Shown here in pieces: positions 28,746 through 38,495 of a stretch of DNA of 64,000 nucleotides (position 1 is its first letter; each line of letters begins with the position of its first letter). The DNA is from Alphaproteobacteria bacterium (GTDB lineage: Bacteria > Pseudomonadota > Alphaproteobacteria > Micropepsales > Micropepsaceae). The DNA lies in assembly GCA_947474565.1 (NCBI GenBank), contig CANJIS010000008.1:23540-87539 (forward strand), written 5' to 3'. Made by a program: the position numbers and the translations under genes. The notes beneath the pieces were generated by a model. It was not told where the DNA came from. It worked only from the letters and a program-made list of their open reading frames with translations, and did not search any database.

Positions 28746-29678
28746 TTAGCGGGTGTTAAACCGATCGACAAGCGAGGGCGGGTCCAAAGAAACACGGCCC
28801 AGAACTTGGCTGTTTTGCCCCACTCTTCCCATATCTTTGCCGTCCACCAGGATATTCAAGGCCCCCGCATCGGCAACCGCCAGGGACAGTCCGGGCACGG
28901 ACGGCACGTCATACGAATCACCGGGGCTCAAATCGCGGTTGGCGTAGATGGCGCCATCCGCGCCCTTGATGGTGATACGGGTGGCGGTGCGGGCGTGCAG
29001 CACGACTCGCGAATTGGCGTTGACGGTTACGTTACCCTGGCCGCTGGCATTGATCGCCAAAACGGCCGGAATGGGCGTGGCGCTTTGCGACGGCGTTACC
29101 ACAGCCGTCTTGGGTGGCGCGGGAGGTGTGGGAGCGGCCTGATTGGCGGCAGGCGGGGTCACGGCGCTGCTACCCGCGGCAGGTGCGGGTGGCACGGCCT
29201 GGGGCGCGGTGCCCGCCGACAGCAGATGCCAGACGCCGTAAATCAAAGCCAATCCCACGATGCCGGCAACAATGCGCCAGCCTTGCGGCAAGCGGCGCGA
29301 TTCATCGTCATGCAGATTTGAATCGGTGGGGACGTGCTCTTCGCGACGGCCGGAAATTTCCTGCTTGTAGCGTTCGACAGTCTCGTTCACGCCCAAGCCA
29401 AGATATTGCGCGTAGGAACGCACAAAGCCGATCGCATAAGTCTTGCCCGGCAGATTGCCGAAATTGTCTTCCTCGACGGCTTCGAGATGGTCCTTGCGGA
29501 TTTTCAGGGCGCGCGAAACGGTGGCTAGGTCATCGCCACGGCGCAAGCGCGCGGCCCGCAGATTCTGCCCCACGGTTTCCAGCGGCGACTCGCTGTCGCC
29601 GGATATCTCGCGCAGATGGATACGGCGGCGGCTCGCGCCACCGTCATCGTCCAAACCGATCTGCGTCACCTTGGTCAT
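28746..29678 (-). CDS. RodZ-like helix-turn-helix membrane protein
   Basis: The 310-residue protein has the RodZ domain order. An N-terminal HTH_25 region (about 35-110) has VGQNLRAARLRRGDDLATVS and FVRSYAQYLGL. One membrane helix lies near 135-152 (WRIVAGIVGLALIYGVWHLL), then a Pro/Ala-rich linker. The C-terminal DUF4115 domain has TRITIKGADG. RodZ couples MreB to the cell-wall elongation machinery; the alphaproteobacterial variants are less studied. The position directly upstream of ispG matches other genomes, where rodZ and ispG are neighbours. Confidence 0.85.
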   Translation of the reverse strand: MTKVTQIGLDDDGGASRRRIHLREISGDSESPLETVGQNLRAARLRRGDDLATVSRALKIRKDHLEAVEEDNFGNLPGKTYAIGFVRSYAQYLGLGVNETVERYKQEISGRREEHVPTDSNLHDDESRRLPQGWRIVAGIVGLALIYGVWHLLSAGTAPQAVPPAPAAGSSAVTPPAANQAAPTPPAPPKTAVVTPSQSATPIPAVLAINASGQGNVTVNANSRVVLHARTATRITIKGADGAIYANRDLSPGDSYDVPSVPGLSLAVADAGALNILVDGKDMGRVGQNSQVLGRVSLDPPSLVDRFNTR

Positions 29679-29770
29679 TGGTCCGACGTGGAAAAATCCC
29701 GGGAAACCAGGATTTTACTCAACAAAATTGCCCCTGCGCGATCCTATCCGAAAAGGGCTGGCTAGAACAA

Positions 29771-29799
29771 CCTTCGCAACTGCGAAGGATCTCTTTTTT
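29771..29799. terminator. Hairpin between ptsP and the RodZ-like gene
   Basis: CCTTCGCA-AC-TGCGAAGG is a perfect 8-bp stem followed on the plus strand by ATCTCTTTTTT. On the minus strand, where the flanking genes are, the tail is only TTGTTCT. It most likely ends ptsP transcription weakly, though the stronger U-tract faces the other way. Confidence 0.5.
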
Positions 29800-29808
29800 G
29801 GTATTTGT

Positions 29809-32067
29809 CTATTTCAAGACAATTCCGCGTTCCGCCGCGAAAGCTGCCAGCCGGGTCCGCAAGGAATGGTCGGTCCGGCCGCATAACCGGTCCACAAAGT
29901 CGGAAACCTCCCCCAGATTGAGGCTTCGGATCATCATTTTGATGGGTCCGATCTGGCCGGGTTGCATGGACAAGGTGCGAAGACCCAGGCCCAGGAGCGC
30001 CATGGCGTCCAGCGGCCGGCCCGCCATCTCGCCACACAGCGAAAGATCGCCGCTGTTTTCGGCGGCGCTTTGCACGATCAGCCGGATCAGCGTCAGCGAT
30101 GCCGGATTGAGGGAGTCGTAGCGCTTGGCCACACGCGGATTGGTGCGGTCGACGGCAAAGGCCAGCGACAGAAGATCGTTGGAACCGATGGAGACAAAAT
30201 CGGCAGAGCGCATCAGCTGCGGCAGCATGAAGGCCAGCGCCGGCACTTCCAGCATGGCACCGACCAAGACCTGGGTCGGGCGGGTCTGGTGCAACAGCCG
30301 CGCCCGCTCCAGCTCGCGATCAATCAGGGCACGGCCGCGATTGAATTCATCCACATCCGAGACCATCGGCAGCAGGATGCGCAGCGTGCGCCCCTGGGCC
30401 GCCACCAAGAGCGCGCGCACCTGGTAACGCAGCAGCGCCGGACGATCGAGCGCGATGCGGATGGCGCGCCAGCCCAAGGCCGGGTTTTCTTCCCGCTCCC
30501 AGCGCGCATAAGGCAGCACCTTGTCGCCGCCCAGATCGAGCGTGCGGAACACCACGGGTTTGTCGCCCGCCGCGTCGAAAATGGATTTGTAGAACTGGGT
30601 TTGGTCGGCCAGGCGCGGCATGGTCTCGCCCAGCATGAATTGCAGTTCGGTGCGGAACAGCCCGATGCCGTCGGCGCCGGACTCAGCCAGATGCGGCATG
30701 TCGAATTCCAAACCGGCATTCATCATCAAGCGGATCGGCACGCCGTCTTTGGTGATCGCGGGCAATTCGCGGATGGCCGCAAAGCGGGCCTGGGCCTTCT
30801 GGCGCAGGGCGCGCTTTTCCTCAAAGGCGTTCAGGATTTCGGTCTGCGGACGAAGATGCACTTCGCCGGTTTCGCCATCCACCGCGATGGCGTCGCCGCC
30901 GCGGGCATTGTCTGAAATGCCTTCCAGACCGGACACCATGGGCAGGCCCATGGAGCGGGCAACAATGGCGACATGGCTGGTGGCGGCAGCGTCTTCCAGC
31001 GCCAAGGCCAGCAATTTCTCGCGGCCGTAATCGAGCAATTCCGCCGGGCCCATGTTTCGCGCCACCAGAATGGAGTCATGCGGCAAGACCTGGTGACCGC
31101 TCTCTCCGGTCAAGTGGCGCAGCAACCGCCGCGCCAGATCGTCGAAATCATGCGCCCGCTCGCGCAGGATGGGATCGCCAAGCCGCTGGACCCGAAGACG
31201 GGTTTCGTCCTGCACGCGCTCCACCGCCGCTTCGGCGGTAAGACCCGTGCGCACCGCATCGCGCATGCGCTGACGCCAGCCCTGGTCATAGGCGAACAAG
31301 CGATAGGCTTCGATCACTTCGCGGCCTTCGCCGGTCAGGTCGAGTTCCGAGGACATCAGCATCTGGTCCACGGATTCCCGCAAACCGCCAATCGCCTCTT
31401 CCAGCCGCTTTAATTCTTCCACCGGATTGTCGGCGATCATGCGCTCGACTTTTACGCGCGGCTCATGCAGCACCACCCGCCCGCTGGCGACACCTTCCGA
31501 CAGACCTTCGCCCATGAATTTGCGCGGCCGGTCGATCCGCAATTCCGGTTCGTCCAATTCGGCGATGTTGAAGAAGCCGCCTTGCGCCACCACTTCGGCC
31601 AGCACCATGGCCACGGTCTGCAGCGCTTCGACTTCTTCCTCGGCATAGACGCGCTCGGCCTTGTTCTGCACCGTGAGCACGCCGAATACCTGGCCGCCGC
31701 GCACAATCGGCACGCCCAGAAACGCCTTGAATGGGTCTTCGCCGGTTTCCGGGCGATAGGAAAAGTGCGGATCGGCGGGCGCGTCGGAAAGATTGACCGC
31801 CTCGGCGGTTTCGCTCACCAACCCGACCAGGCCCTCGCCTTCCTTCAGCCGCGTGTTGTGAACGGCGGACCGGTTCAAGCCTTCGGTGGCATAAAGCTCC
31901 AGCAGCTTGCCGGCGCGGCGCAGATAGATGGAGCAGACTTCCGCCACCATATTGGAGGCGATCACGGTGACCAGCTTGTCCAGCCGCATCTGGGCGGAGG
32001 TCTGCTCCGCCATGATCTCCCGCAGGCGGCGCAAAAGGACTCGGGGACCGCCGGCGGTGGGCATCAA
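29809..32067 (-). CDS. ptsP: Phosphoenolpyruvate-protein phosphotransferase of the nitrogen PTS (EI-Ntr)
   Basis: EI-Ntr takes phosphate from PEP and passes it to NPr, linking nitrogen and carbon status. The 752-residue product has an N-terminal GAF domain (about 10-165), which in this family senses glutamine. The PEP-utiliser core follows with the phosphohistidine in [19 protein letters not shown]. The TIM barrel has [27 protein letters not shown] and [23 protein letters not shown] hairpin spans the stop (29805-29822). It is downstream of lysC, as in many alphaproteobacteria. No npr or ptsN is in the window. Confidence 0.96.
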   Translation of the reverse strand: MMPTAGGPRVLLRRLREIMAEQTSAQMRLDKLVTVIASNMVAEVCSIYLRRAGKLLELYATEGLNRSAVHNTRLKEGEGLVGLVSETAEAVNLSDAPADPHFSYRPETGEDPFKAFLGVPIVRGGQVFGVLTVQNKAERVYAEEEVEALQTVAMVLAEVVAQGGFFNIAELDEPELRIDRPRKFMGEGLSEGVASGRVVLHEPRVKVERMIADNPVEELKRLEEAIGGLRESVDQMLMSSELDLTGEGREVIEAYRLFAYDQGWRQRMRDAVRTGLTAEAAVERVQDETRLRVQRLGDPILRERAHDFDDLARRLLRHLTGESGHQVLPHDSILVARNMGPAELLDYGREKLLALALEDAAATSHVAIVARSMGLPMVSGLEGISDNARGGDAIAVDGETGEVHLRPQTEILNAFEEKRALRQKAQARFAAIRELPAITKDGVPIRLMMNAGLEFDMPHLAESGADGIGLFRTELQFMLGETMPRLADQTQFYKSIFDAAGDKPVVFRTLDLGGDKVLPYARWEREENPALGWRAIRIALDRPALLRYQVRALLVAAQGRTLRILLPMVSDVDEFNRGRALIDRELERARLLHQTRPTQVLVGAMLEVPALAFMLPQLMRSADFVSIGSNDLLSLAFAVDRTNPRVAKRYDSLNPASLTLIRLIVQSAAENSGDLSLCGEMAGRPLDAMALLGLGLRTLSMQPGQIGPIKMMIRSLNLGEVSDFVDRLCGRTDHSLRTRLAAFAAERGIVLK

Positions 32068-32158
32068 ATCAATCCGTCTAATTCGGAGGCACTATAGACG
32101 GTCGCACGGCCGAACGGAAAACCGCTCCGCACTTGTCCTGGCCGATGCTCTGTATGAA

Positions 32159-33421
32159 TCAGGCGGCGTCCAACTCATAGGCGGAATGCAGAGCCCGGAC
32201 CGCCAGTTCGACATATTCTTCGGCGATCAGCACGCTGACCTTGATCTCGGAGGTCGAGATCACCTGGATATTGATGCCCTTGTCGGCCAGGGTGCGGAAC
32301 ATCATCTGCGCCACGCCGGGATGGGCGCGCATGCCGATACCGATAATGGACACTTTTGCAACATTGGCGTCATGGGTGATGTCGCGATAGCCGATTTCAG
32401 CGGCGTGCTTTTCGATCGCCGCCAAAGCGCGCGACAGCTCGCTGCGCGACACGGTGAAGGTCAGGTCGGTCTTCTTGCCGTCTTCGGAGACATTCTGGAC
32501 AATCATGTCGACATTGACGCCGCCATCCGCCAGCGGCCCGAAGATGGACGCGGCGATGCCGGGCCGATCCGGAATCCGGTGCAGGGTGATCTTGGCCTCG
32601 TCGCGGCTATAGGCAATGCCGGTGACCGGTTTCTTTTCCACGATGTCTTCCTCGTCGCAAAGCAATGTCCCGCCCACATCGGGCGTAAAGGTCGAAAGCA
32701 CGCGGGTCGGAACCCGGTGCAACATGGCGATTTCCACCGAGCGGGTCTGCAAGACCTTGGCGCCCAGCGAAGCCATTTCCAGCATTTCTTCGAAGGCGAT
32801 TTTCTCAAGCCGCCGCGCCTTCGGAACAATACGCGGATCGGTCGTATAGACGCCATCCACGTCGGTATAGATATCGCACCGGTCCGCCTTGATGCCGGCC
32901 GCCACCGCCACCGCGCTGGTGTCGGAACCGCCGCGGCCCAGCGTGGCGATACGGCTGCCCGGCGCCACACCCTGAAAGCCAGCCACAACCGCCACTTCGC
33001 CGCCTTCGACAGCGCGCTGCATATCGGTGGCGGGAACGCCTTCAATGCGGGCAGAGCCGTGCACCGCCGACGTGTTGATCGGAACCTGCCAGCCCATCCA
33101 GGAGCGGGCCTTTACGCCCATCGCATTGAGGGTGATGGCCAGAAGTCCCGACGTAATCTGTTCGCCGGCCGCAACCACGACGTCATATTCGCGCTGATCG
33201 GGGATCGCGAGCAGCACCTTGCCATCCGTACCTTCGACCGGCGGCCTGGCCGCGTCATTGGTCCAGCCGACCAGCTTGTTGGTCTCGCCCGCCATGGCGC
33301 TCACGACCACGGCAACCTTGTTGCCACGCTCCACCTCACGCTTCACCAGCGTCGCGACATGGCGGATACGGTCGATGTCTGCCACCGACGTGCCGCCGAA
33401 TTTCATGGCTATGGTGGCCAT
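32159..33421 (-). CDS. lysC: Aspartate kinase
   Basis: LysC catalyses the first step of lysine, threonine and methionine synthesis, phosphorylating aspartate. The 420-residue product has the kinase start [18 protein letters not shown], the nucleotide-binding [17 protein letters not shown] and [13 protein letters not shown]. Two C-terminal ACT domains (from about residue 265) probably provide feedback control by lysine and threonine. Its length matches single-domain aspartokinases. It is divergent from ubiG with 63 bp between starts, and upstream of ptsP. Confidence 0.96.
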   Translation of the reverse strand: MATIAMKFGGTSVADIDRIRHVATLVKREVERGNKVAVVVSAMAGETNKLVGWTNDAARPPVEGTDGKVLLAIPDQREYDVVVAAGEQITSGLLAITLNAMGVKARSWMGWQVPINTSAVHGSARIEGVPATDMQRAVEGGEVAVVAGFQGVAPGSRIATLGRGGSDTSAVAVAAGIKADRCDIYTDVDGVYTTDPRIVPKARRLEKIAFEEMLEMASLGAKVLQTRSVEIAMLHRVPTRVLSTFTPDVGGTLLCDEEDIVEKKPVTGIAYSRDEAKITLHRIPDRPGIAASIFGPLADGGVNVDMIVQNVSEDGKKTDLTFTVSRSELSRALAAIEKHAAEIGYRDITHDANVAKVSIIGIGMRAHPGVAQMMFRTLADKGINIQVISTSEIKVSVLIAEEYVELAVRALHSAYELDAA

Positions 33422-33484
33422 ATTTGCCCCAAACTTTGCGGCGGCCTACATAAACGGGGTCGCCCCCCTTCTCAACCCTCGAAA

Positions 33485-34225
33485 ATGACCGATTCCGCCC
33501 AGTCCATAGACCCCGCCGAAGTGGCCAAATTCTCGGCCATGGCGGCGGAATGGTGGGATCCGGAGGGTAAATTCGCCCCGCTGCACAAATTCAATCCGGT
33601 GCGGCTGGATTTCATCCGGCGCGAGGTTGCGGCCCACTTCAACCGGGACGCCAGAAGCCTGAAGCCGTTTGCGGGTCTTTCGCTGCTGGATATCGGCTGT
33701 GGAGGCGGGTTGTTGTCCGAGCCGATGGCCCGGCTAGGCTTTGCCGTCACCGGCGCCGACGCCTCGGAACGCAATATCGGCACCGCCCGCACCCATGCCG
33801 CGCAAAGCGGGGTGACAATCGATTACCGGGCCACCAGTGCTGAAGCCCTGGCCGAAGAAGGGCTCGGCTTCGACGTGGTGCTCAACATGGAAGTGGTGGA
33901 GCATGTCGCCGATGTTGGCGCTTACCTCTCGGCCTGCGCCGGGCTGCTCAAACCCGGCGGCATCACACTGGTCGCCACCCTGAACAAGACCCTCAAGTCG
34001 CTCGCCCTGGCCAAGATCGGGGCGGAGTATGTGCTGGGTTGGGTGCCGCGTGGCACCCATGACTGGAACCGGTTTATTGCGCCTGCAGAGCTTCGTGCAG
34101 AGCTTGAACAGACCGGCCTAAGCATTCTGAAAACGCAGGGTGTTTCCTTCAATCCCTTGGGCTGGGATTGGAGATTGTCCAATGATGTAGACGTGAACTA
34201 CATGATTGTGGCGGCGAAGAGCTAG
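33485..34225 (+). CDS. ubiG: Ubiquinone O-methyltransferase UbiG
   Basis: UbiG carries out both O-methylations of ubiquinone synthesis. The 246-residue product has the SAM-binding [30 protein letters not shown] and the family motif [20 protein letters not shown]. It also has the N-terminal [19 protein letters not shown] signature. The frame is open for a further 1.5 kb upstream across lysC, but that is a shadow; the ATG at 33485 is where homology starts. The 3' end is 13 nt from the stop of the convergent DUF1178 gene. Confidence 0.96.
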   Translation: MTDSAQSIDPAEVAKFSAMAAEWWDPEGKFAPLHKFNPVRLDFIRREVAAHFNRDARSLKPFAGLSLLDIGCGGGLLSEPMARLGFAVTGADASERNIGTARTHAAQSGVTIDYRATSAEALAEEGLGFDVVLNMEVVEHVADVGAYLSACAGLLKPGGITLVATLNKTLKSLALAKIGAEYVLGWVPRGTHDWNRFIAPAELRAELEQTGLSILKTQGVSFNPLGWDWRLSNDVDVNYMIVAAKS

Positions 34226-34238
34226 CCGGGCGAACGAT

Positions 34239-34646
34239 TCAATTATCGATGTCAGGAGGAAGCGGCGCGACGTCTACGCCCTCTTCCACCAATTCGCGGG
34301 CTTCTTGCTGGGTGGTCTCGCCATAGATATGACGGTCCACGGTCTCGCCGTAATGAATCTTGCGCGCTTCCTCGGCGAATTTCGGGCCGACATATTCGGC
34401 ATGCTCTTGCACATATTTGCGCAGGCCGGTCATATACTGGCCGGTACTGCCGGTGTCGCGGCGCACCGGTTCAACATTGCGGCTGGCGGCCAGCGATGGC
34501 GCCACCATTGCCTTCTCGACGCGGCGGGAATTGCAGCTTGGGCATGACAAGGAGCCGTCGCCGGACTGCGAGTCATAGGACGCGATATCGCGAAACCAGC
34601 CCTCGAACTCGTGGCCGTTTTTGCAACGGAGATTATAGACAATCAC
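34239..34646 (-). CDS. DUF1178 family protein
   Basis: The 135-residue product begins MIVYNLRCKNGHEFEGWF and has a second cysteine pair in SCPSCNSRRVEKAM, giving a likely zinc-ribbon. Then comes TGQYMTGLRKYVQEHAEYVG and a C-terminal IYGETTQQEARELVEEGVDV, hallmarks of DUF1178. The function is unknown. I chose the GTG at 34646, which matches the family N-terminus and has GGAG 10 nt upstream. A longer reading begins at another GTG at 34664. In many alphaproteobacteria it accompanies the nitrilase gene, as here. Confidence 0.88.
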   Translation of the reverse strand: MIVYNLRCKNGHEFEGWFRDIASYDSQSGDGSLSCPSCNSRRVEKAMVAPSLAASRNVEPVRRDTGSTGQYMTGLRKYVQEHAEYVGPKFAEEARKIHYGETVDRHIYGETTQQEARELVEEGVDVAPLPPDIDN

Positions 34647-34726
34647 TGCGACAGCACTCCACACGGCCTGCCCCCAGGCCGTGTAAGGACATTATTCAGT
34701 CCAACCATTTTCGCAAGAGCGCGCAG

Positions 34727-35563
34727 TCACGTCCGGGTTAATGGAACCGCAAATTCGCGGTCATGTTTAAGACTGGGCAGCTTGGCCCTGACCGCCTCTG
34801 ACAGCTTCGGATCGATATCGGCGAAGATCACGCCGGGCTCATCGCCGCCTTCCGCCAGCACGGTTCCCCATGGGTCGATGATCAGGCTGTGGCCGTAGGT
34901 TTTCCGGCCATTGCCGTGGATTCCGCCCTGCGCCGGAGCGAAGACAAAAGCGCCGTTTTCAATCGCCCGCGCCCGCAGCAGCACATGCCAATGGGCCTGG
35001 CCGGTGGGAACCGTAAACGCCGACGGCACCGTAAACGCGAAGGCGCCGGCTTGCGCCATGCTGCGATAGAGTCGCGGAAAGCGAACGTCGTAGCAGATCG
35101 AAAGCCCGATCCCGCCCCAAGGCGTCTCAGCCAACACAGCGGAATCCCCGCCGGCAACGCTGGCTGATTCGCGATAACTCTCGCCGCCGTCCAGATCGAC
35201 ATCAAACAGATGAACCTTGCTGTAGCGTGTCTTGATCGCGCCATCCGGCCCGATGACGAAAGAGCGGTTGGCGGTCTTGGTGTCGCTGACTTTGATCGCG
35301 AGCGATCCGATCAGAAGCCGAACGCCCAGCTCTTTCGCCAGCGCGGTGAACGCCGGCAGGGCGGGGTCATGTTCCTCGTCAAATGACTTGGCCAGCTTGG
35401 CGCCGCCATCCGCCGCCATCAGGGCGGTGTTCTCCGGCGTGGCGATGAACTGCGCGCCGCCTTTGGCGGCTTGGCGGATCAGGCGCGAGGCATCTTCGAT
35501 ATTGGCGGCAACGTCTTCGCTGGAGCGAAGCTGCACGCAGGCGGCGCGAAAACTCGTAGCCAT
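34727..35563 (-). CDS. Carbon-nitrogen hydrolase (Nit family)
   Basis: The 278-residue nitrilase-superfamily amidase has the Glu-Lys-Cys triad: Glu in FIATPENTALM, Lys in TRYSKVHLFDV, and Cys in GLSICYDVRFPRLYR. The best match is the Nit1/Nit2 group, which repairs deaminated glutathione or acts as omega-amidase. The neighbouring grxC gives this glutathione-linked role some context, but it is inference. It starts 3 nt downstream of the grxC stop and is followed by DUF1178. Confidence 0.92.
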   Translation of the reverse strand: MATSFRAACVQLRSSEDVAANIEDASRLIRQAAKGGAQFIATPENTALMAADGGAKLAKSFDEEHDPALPAFTALAKELGVRLLIGSLAIKVSDTKTANRSFVIGPDGAIKTRYSKVHLFDVDLDGGESYRESASVAGGDSAVLAETPWGGIGLSICYDVRFPRLYRSMAQAGAFAFTVPSAFTVPTGQAHWHVLLRARAIENGAFVFAPAQGGIHGNGRKTYGHSLIIDPWGTVLAEGGDEPGVIFADIDPKLSEAVRAKLPSLKHDREFAVPLTRT

Positions 35564-35565
35564 CG

Positions 35566-35820
35566 TCAGGCCAGAAGTTCGTCGAGTTTGCCCTCGCGCT
35601 CCAGGGCATGGAGCTCGTCACTGCCGCCGACATGGGTATCGCCGACAAAAATCTGCGGCACGGTGCGGGCGCCGCCGGATTTTTCCAGCATCTCATCGCG
35701 CGCCTTGGGGTCCATCATCACATCCACTTCCTCGAAAGCAACGCCCTTCTTTTTCAGCAGTGACTTGGCCCGCACGCAATAGGGGCAAATGGGCGTGGTG
35801 TAGACAATGACGGGTTTCAT
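35566..35820 (-). CDS. grxC: Glutaredoxin 3
   Basis: GrxC is an 84-residue dithiol glutaredoxin that reduces disulfides with glutathione. It has the active site ICPYCVRAKSLL, the cis-Pro region GGARTVPQIFVGDTHVGGSDEL and the glutathione-binding GG-D motif. It overlaps the 3' end of comF by 4 nt and is followed by the nitrilase gene; comF-grxC-nitrilase-DUF1178 is a conserved alphaproteobacterial run. Confidence 0.96.
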   Translation of the reverse strand: MKPVIVYTTPICPYCVRAKSLLKKKGVAFEEVDVMMDPKARDEMLEKSGGARTVPQIFVGDTHVGGSDELHALEREGKLDELLA

Positions 35821-36577
35821 AAGCCGGAACCGCGATTCTGACGACTATCCAATATAGGTATCTCCGCCGCCCGGACAACGCGGGCCAGGGCCAGAATTTG
35901 CACCCCTGCTGCGCCCGCCCGGCGCAGCGCGCGGCTTGCGGCTTCCGCCGTGGCCCCGGTGGTCAGAACATCGTCCACCAGCAGCACATGCCGTCCCGCC
36001 ACCTTTTCCCGGTCCGGCACCTGGAACGCGCCAAGCACATTGCGCCGCCTCGCCTTGGCGGAGGGCATGGTTCCCTGGCTGGGTGTGGGGCGGCTGCGGA
36101 TCAAGGCTCCGGTATCCACTGGCACCCCCGAGCGGCGCGAAAGTGCCCGCGCCAGTTCCCCAGCCTGATTGTAGCGCCGCCGCCAGAGCCGGAAGCGATG
36201 CAACGGCATTGGCACAATCATGTCGCTACTGGCGATCAATTCCCGCCCCGCCCGCTCCAGCCACTGGCTGAAGCCAGGCACCAGATCGAGCCGGTCGGCA
36301 TGCTTCAGCGCCAGGATGGCGCACGGCTGATGTCGTCGTAACGCAGGATGGCGCGCGCCTTGTCGAAAGATGGTGGATGCGACAGGCAAACAGCGCATTC
36401 GCCGTCCAGCGGCACATCAAAGGGAATCCCGCAGCGGCCGCAAAGCGGGCCGTCCAGAAACTGGATGGCGCTCCAGCAACTGGCGCAGAAGCCGGAGCTA
36501 GCCCCCGGCTCGCGGCATGCGATGCACAACGTCGGAAATACGAGATTCAAAAGTCCGCTTTTCCATTGCAGGCCCAT
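35817..36577 (-). pseudogene. comF: ComF-family phosphoribosyltransferase gene interrupted by a frameshift
   Basis: The N-terminal part (MGLQWKSGLLNLVFPTLCIA on) has the paired-cysteine zinc finger: CIAC, CASC, CGRC and CAVC. It then reads RAILRYDDISR and runs into a stop. The C-terminal part is in another frame: AILALKHADR, IVPMPLHRFRLWRRRYNQA, and the PRPP loop VLLVDDVLTTGATAEA. Inserting one base near 36325 would join DISR to xAILALKH exactly as in normal ComF. Every catalytic element is intact, so this is either a recent deletion or a base-calling error. ComF is linked to competence and DNA uptake in other bacteria. Confidence 0.85.
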
Positions 36578-36595
36578 GCCGCTACTCTAGGACCG

Positions 36596-37426
36596 ATGAG
36601 CGCCCCTCGCCCGCCCCTTTTTGACTTTCGCACAGCCCGGATACGGCAAAACCGTGCCCGGCGGCTGGAGGGGGAACGGTTTTTCGACGCCATGGCGCTG
36701 GAAGGGCTGACCGACCGGTTGGCGGCCGTAACCAAAAGCTTTGCCAACGGCCTGATGGTCGGGGCCGCCGTGCCGCCAGAATTGCAAAGCTTCGCCGAAA
36801 ACTGGTCTCAATCCGATTTTGATACGAATGAAGTCCTGGGGGCTGGTGAGGCGCAATTCGATCTCGCCATCAGCGTTTTTTCTTTGCAGGCGATCAACGA
36901 CCTGCCAGGCGCGCTGGTGCAGATCCGCCGCGCCTTGAAACCAGATGGCTTGTTCCTGGGCGTGTTGTTCGGCGGCGCCACGCTTACCGAATTGCGCCAA
37001 AGCTTCGCCGCGGCGGAAAGCGAAACCATGGGCGGCATCAGCCCCCGGGTTTCACCCTTTGCCGATGTGCGCGATTTGGGCGGCTTGTTGCAGCGGGCGG
37101 GCCTGGCGCTGCCGGTGGCGGATGTGGAACGCAGTCATGTCCGCTATGGCGATTTCTTCGCCTTGGGCCGCGACCTGCGCGCCCATGGCCTGACCAATGT
37201 CTTGAGCGAAAGAAGCAAAAGGTTTCTGCGCCGCAGGACCCTGGCGGCGATGCTGGGGCATTACCGCGCTCTCCACGCCGATGGCGGCAAGCTGTGCGCC
37301 ACATTCGAGATTGTCTATCTGACGGGCTGGGCGCCGCATCAAAGCCAGCAGCAGCCGCTGAAGCCCGGCAGCGCCAGGACACGCCTGGCCGACGTGCTGG
37401 GGACGGTCGAGAAAAAGCTTACTTGA
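36596..37426 (+). CDS. SAM-dependent methyltransferase of the BioC/NDUFAF5 type
   Basis: The 276-residue product begins MSAPRPPLFDFRTARIRQNR. It resembles the alphaproteobacterial homologues of mitochondrial NDUFAF5: ISVFSLQAINDLPGALVQIR, RALKPDGLFLGVLFGGATL, and ISPRVSPFADVRDLGGLL. NDUFAF5 hydroxylates an arginine of complex I, so a complex I assembly role is possible; BioC is the alternative. The usual glycine-rich SAM loop is weak: no clear D-x-G-x-G is seen before residue 60, unlike typical members. It is divergent from comF. Its stop overlaps that of the flp gene by 8 nt. Confidence 0.75.
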   Translation: MSAPRPPLFDFRTARIRQNRARRLEGERFFDAMALEGLTDRLAAVTKSFANGLMVGAAVPPELQSFAENWSQSDFDTNEVLGAGEAQFDLAISVFSLQAINDLPGALVQIRRALKPDGLFLGVLFGGATLTELRQSFAAAESETMGGISPRVSPFADVRDLGGLLQRAGLALPVADVERSHVRYGDFFALGRDLRAHGLTNVLSERSKRFLRRRTLAAMLGHYRALHADGGKLCATFEIVYLTGWAPHQSQQQPLKPGSARTRLADVLGTVEKKLT

Positions 37427-37571
37427 GGCCGTTGCCCGCGTTGTTGATCATGGTGTTGACGCTGATGCCGATGCTGGTGATTGCGCCGATCACGACCAGG
37501 GCGATCAACCCGCCCAGCAATGCATATTCAATGGCGGTGGCGCCGGACGTATCCGCCGCGAAACGCGTCAC
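37419..37571 (-). CDS. flp: Flp/Fap-type type IVb pilin
   Basis: The 50-residue product has the Flp pilin signature: the G/A-E-Y prepilin region DTSGATAIEYALLGG followed by a hydrophobic helix (LIALVVIGAITSIGI) and a short polar tail. This is the length expected of Tad-system Flp. The start is a GTG whose last two bases begin the TGA of mutT, so translation is probably coupled. No tadA, cpaB, cpaC or prepilin peptidase gene is in the window, so this is a lone pilin gene, likely acting with a tad locus elsewhere. Confidence 0.8.
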   Translation of the reverse strand: MTRFAADTSGATAIEYALLGGLIALVVIGAITSIGISVNTMINNAGNGLK

Positions 37572-37990
37572 AACAGATCGCGCAGCATGGGAAGAAGCGG
37601 CAAGTCGGCCGCGGGCATAGGATAGGCGTCCGCGTTCAACATGAGATCGCGGGGCTTGATCCATTTGAGCGCCGCATGCAGCAAGGGCTTCGCTTCGCCC
37701 TCCCAGCGCCGGCAAATATAAAGCGGCATCAAAAGGTGAAACCCGCCATAGGTATGCGAAGCAAAGGTGAATGGCGCGAGACAGGGCTCCTTCACCGTGA
37801 TGCCGAGTTCCTCGTGAAGCTCGCGGATCAACGCTACTTCCGGCGTTTCCGCCTTTTCGACCTTGCCACCTGGAAATTCCCATAAGCCCGCCATGCTTTT
37901 GCCTTCGGGACGTTGCGCAATCAGCACGCGTCCGTCAGGGTCCACCAACGCTGCCGCCACGACCAGTAAAAGCTCGTGCGACGCGGTCAT
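37568..37990 (-). CDS. mutT: 8-oxo-dGTP diphosphatase MutT (Nudix)
   Basis: MutT removes oxidised dGTP from the nucleotide pool. The 140-residue product has the Nudix box as GGKVEKAETPEVALIRELHEELGI, matching Gx5Ex7REUxEExGU, preceded by RPEGKSMAGLWEFP, which is typical of MutT. Length is standard. It is usually next to argJ in alphaproteobacteria; here OsmC and sulfite dehydrogenase genes lie between them. The stop overlaps the flp start by 4 nt. Confidence 0.94.
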   Translation of the reverse strand: MTASHELLLVVAAALVDPDGRVLIAQRPEGKSMAGLWEFPGGKVEKAETPEVALIRELHEELGITVKEPCLAPFTFASHTYGGFHLLMPLYICRRWEGEAKPLLHAALKWIKPRDLMLNADAYPMPAADLPLLPMLRDLL

Positions 37991-38069
37991 GATGAAATGC
38001 CCAGGGCTAAGGTTGAATTAAATGTCATGGTAAACGGGCAGTAATAGTTTCTCAGCAAAGGAGACGAAG

Positions 38070-38495
38070 ATGACGACTTTCGGAACGGCACAATGGCGCG
38101 GCGGCCTCAAGGACGGCAAGGGCGCGATTTCGACCAAAAGCGGGGCGCTCAAGGATGTGCCTTACGGCTTTGCCGCCCGCTTTGAAGGCCAGCCCGGCAC
38201 CAATCCCGAGGAATTGATCGGGGCTGCCCATGCCTCCTGCTTCGCCATGGCCATGTCCCTGGGCCTGGGCAATGAAGGCTTCACCGCCGACCAGTTGGAC
38301 GCCAAGTCCGAAGTGAATCTGGAAAAGGTGGCCGATGGTTTTGCCATCACCAAAATTCACCTGACGCTGCAGTCAAAAATTCCTGGGATCGATAACGACA
38401 AATTCCAGCAGATCGCCGAAGCCACCAAAAAGGGTTGCCCGGTGTCGAAATTGCTCACCGGCGCGACGATCACGTTGGAAGCAAAACTCGTCTAG
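38070..38495 (+). CDS. OsmC-family peroxiredoxin
   Basis: OsmC proteins reduce organic hydroperoxides using two cysteines. In the 141-residue product these are in IGAAHASCFAMAMSLGLG (near residue 57) and ATKKGCPVSKLLTGA (near residue 125). The N-terminal TAQWRGGLKDGKGAISTKSG is the usual first strand pair. The start has a strong AAAGGAG 7 nt upstream. It is divergent from mutT. Its stop overlaps that of the convergent cytochrome gene by 4 nt. Confidence 0.94.
   Translation: MTTFGTAQWRGGLKDGKGAISTKSGALKDVPYGFAARFEGQPGTNPEELIGAAHASCFAMAMSLGLGNEGFTADQLDAKSEVNLEKVADGFAITKIHLTLQSKIPGIDNDKFQQIAEATKKGCPVSKLLTGATITLEAKLV

Noticed and set aside
31928..33484. A 1.5-kb upstream extension of the ubiG frame
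   Set aside because: It runs antisense to lysC and shows no homology; UbiG begins at 33485.
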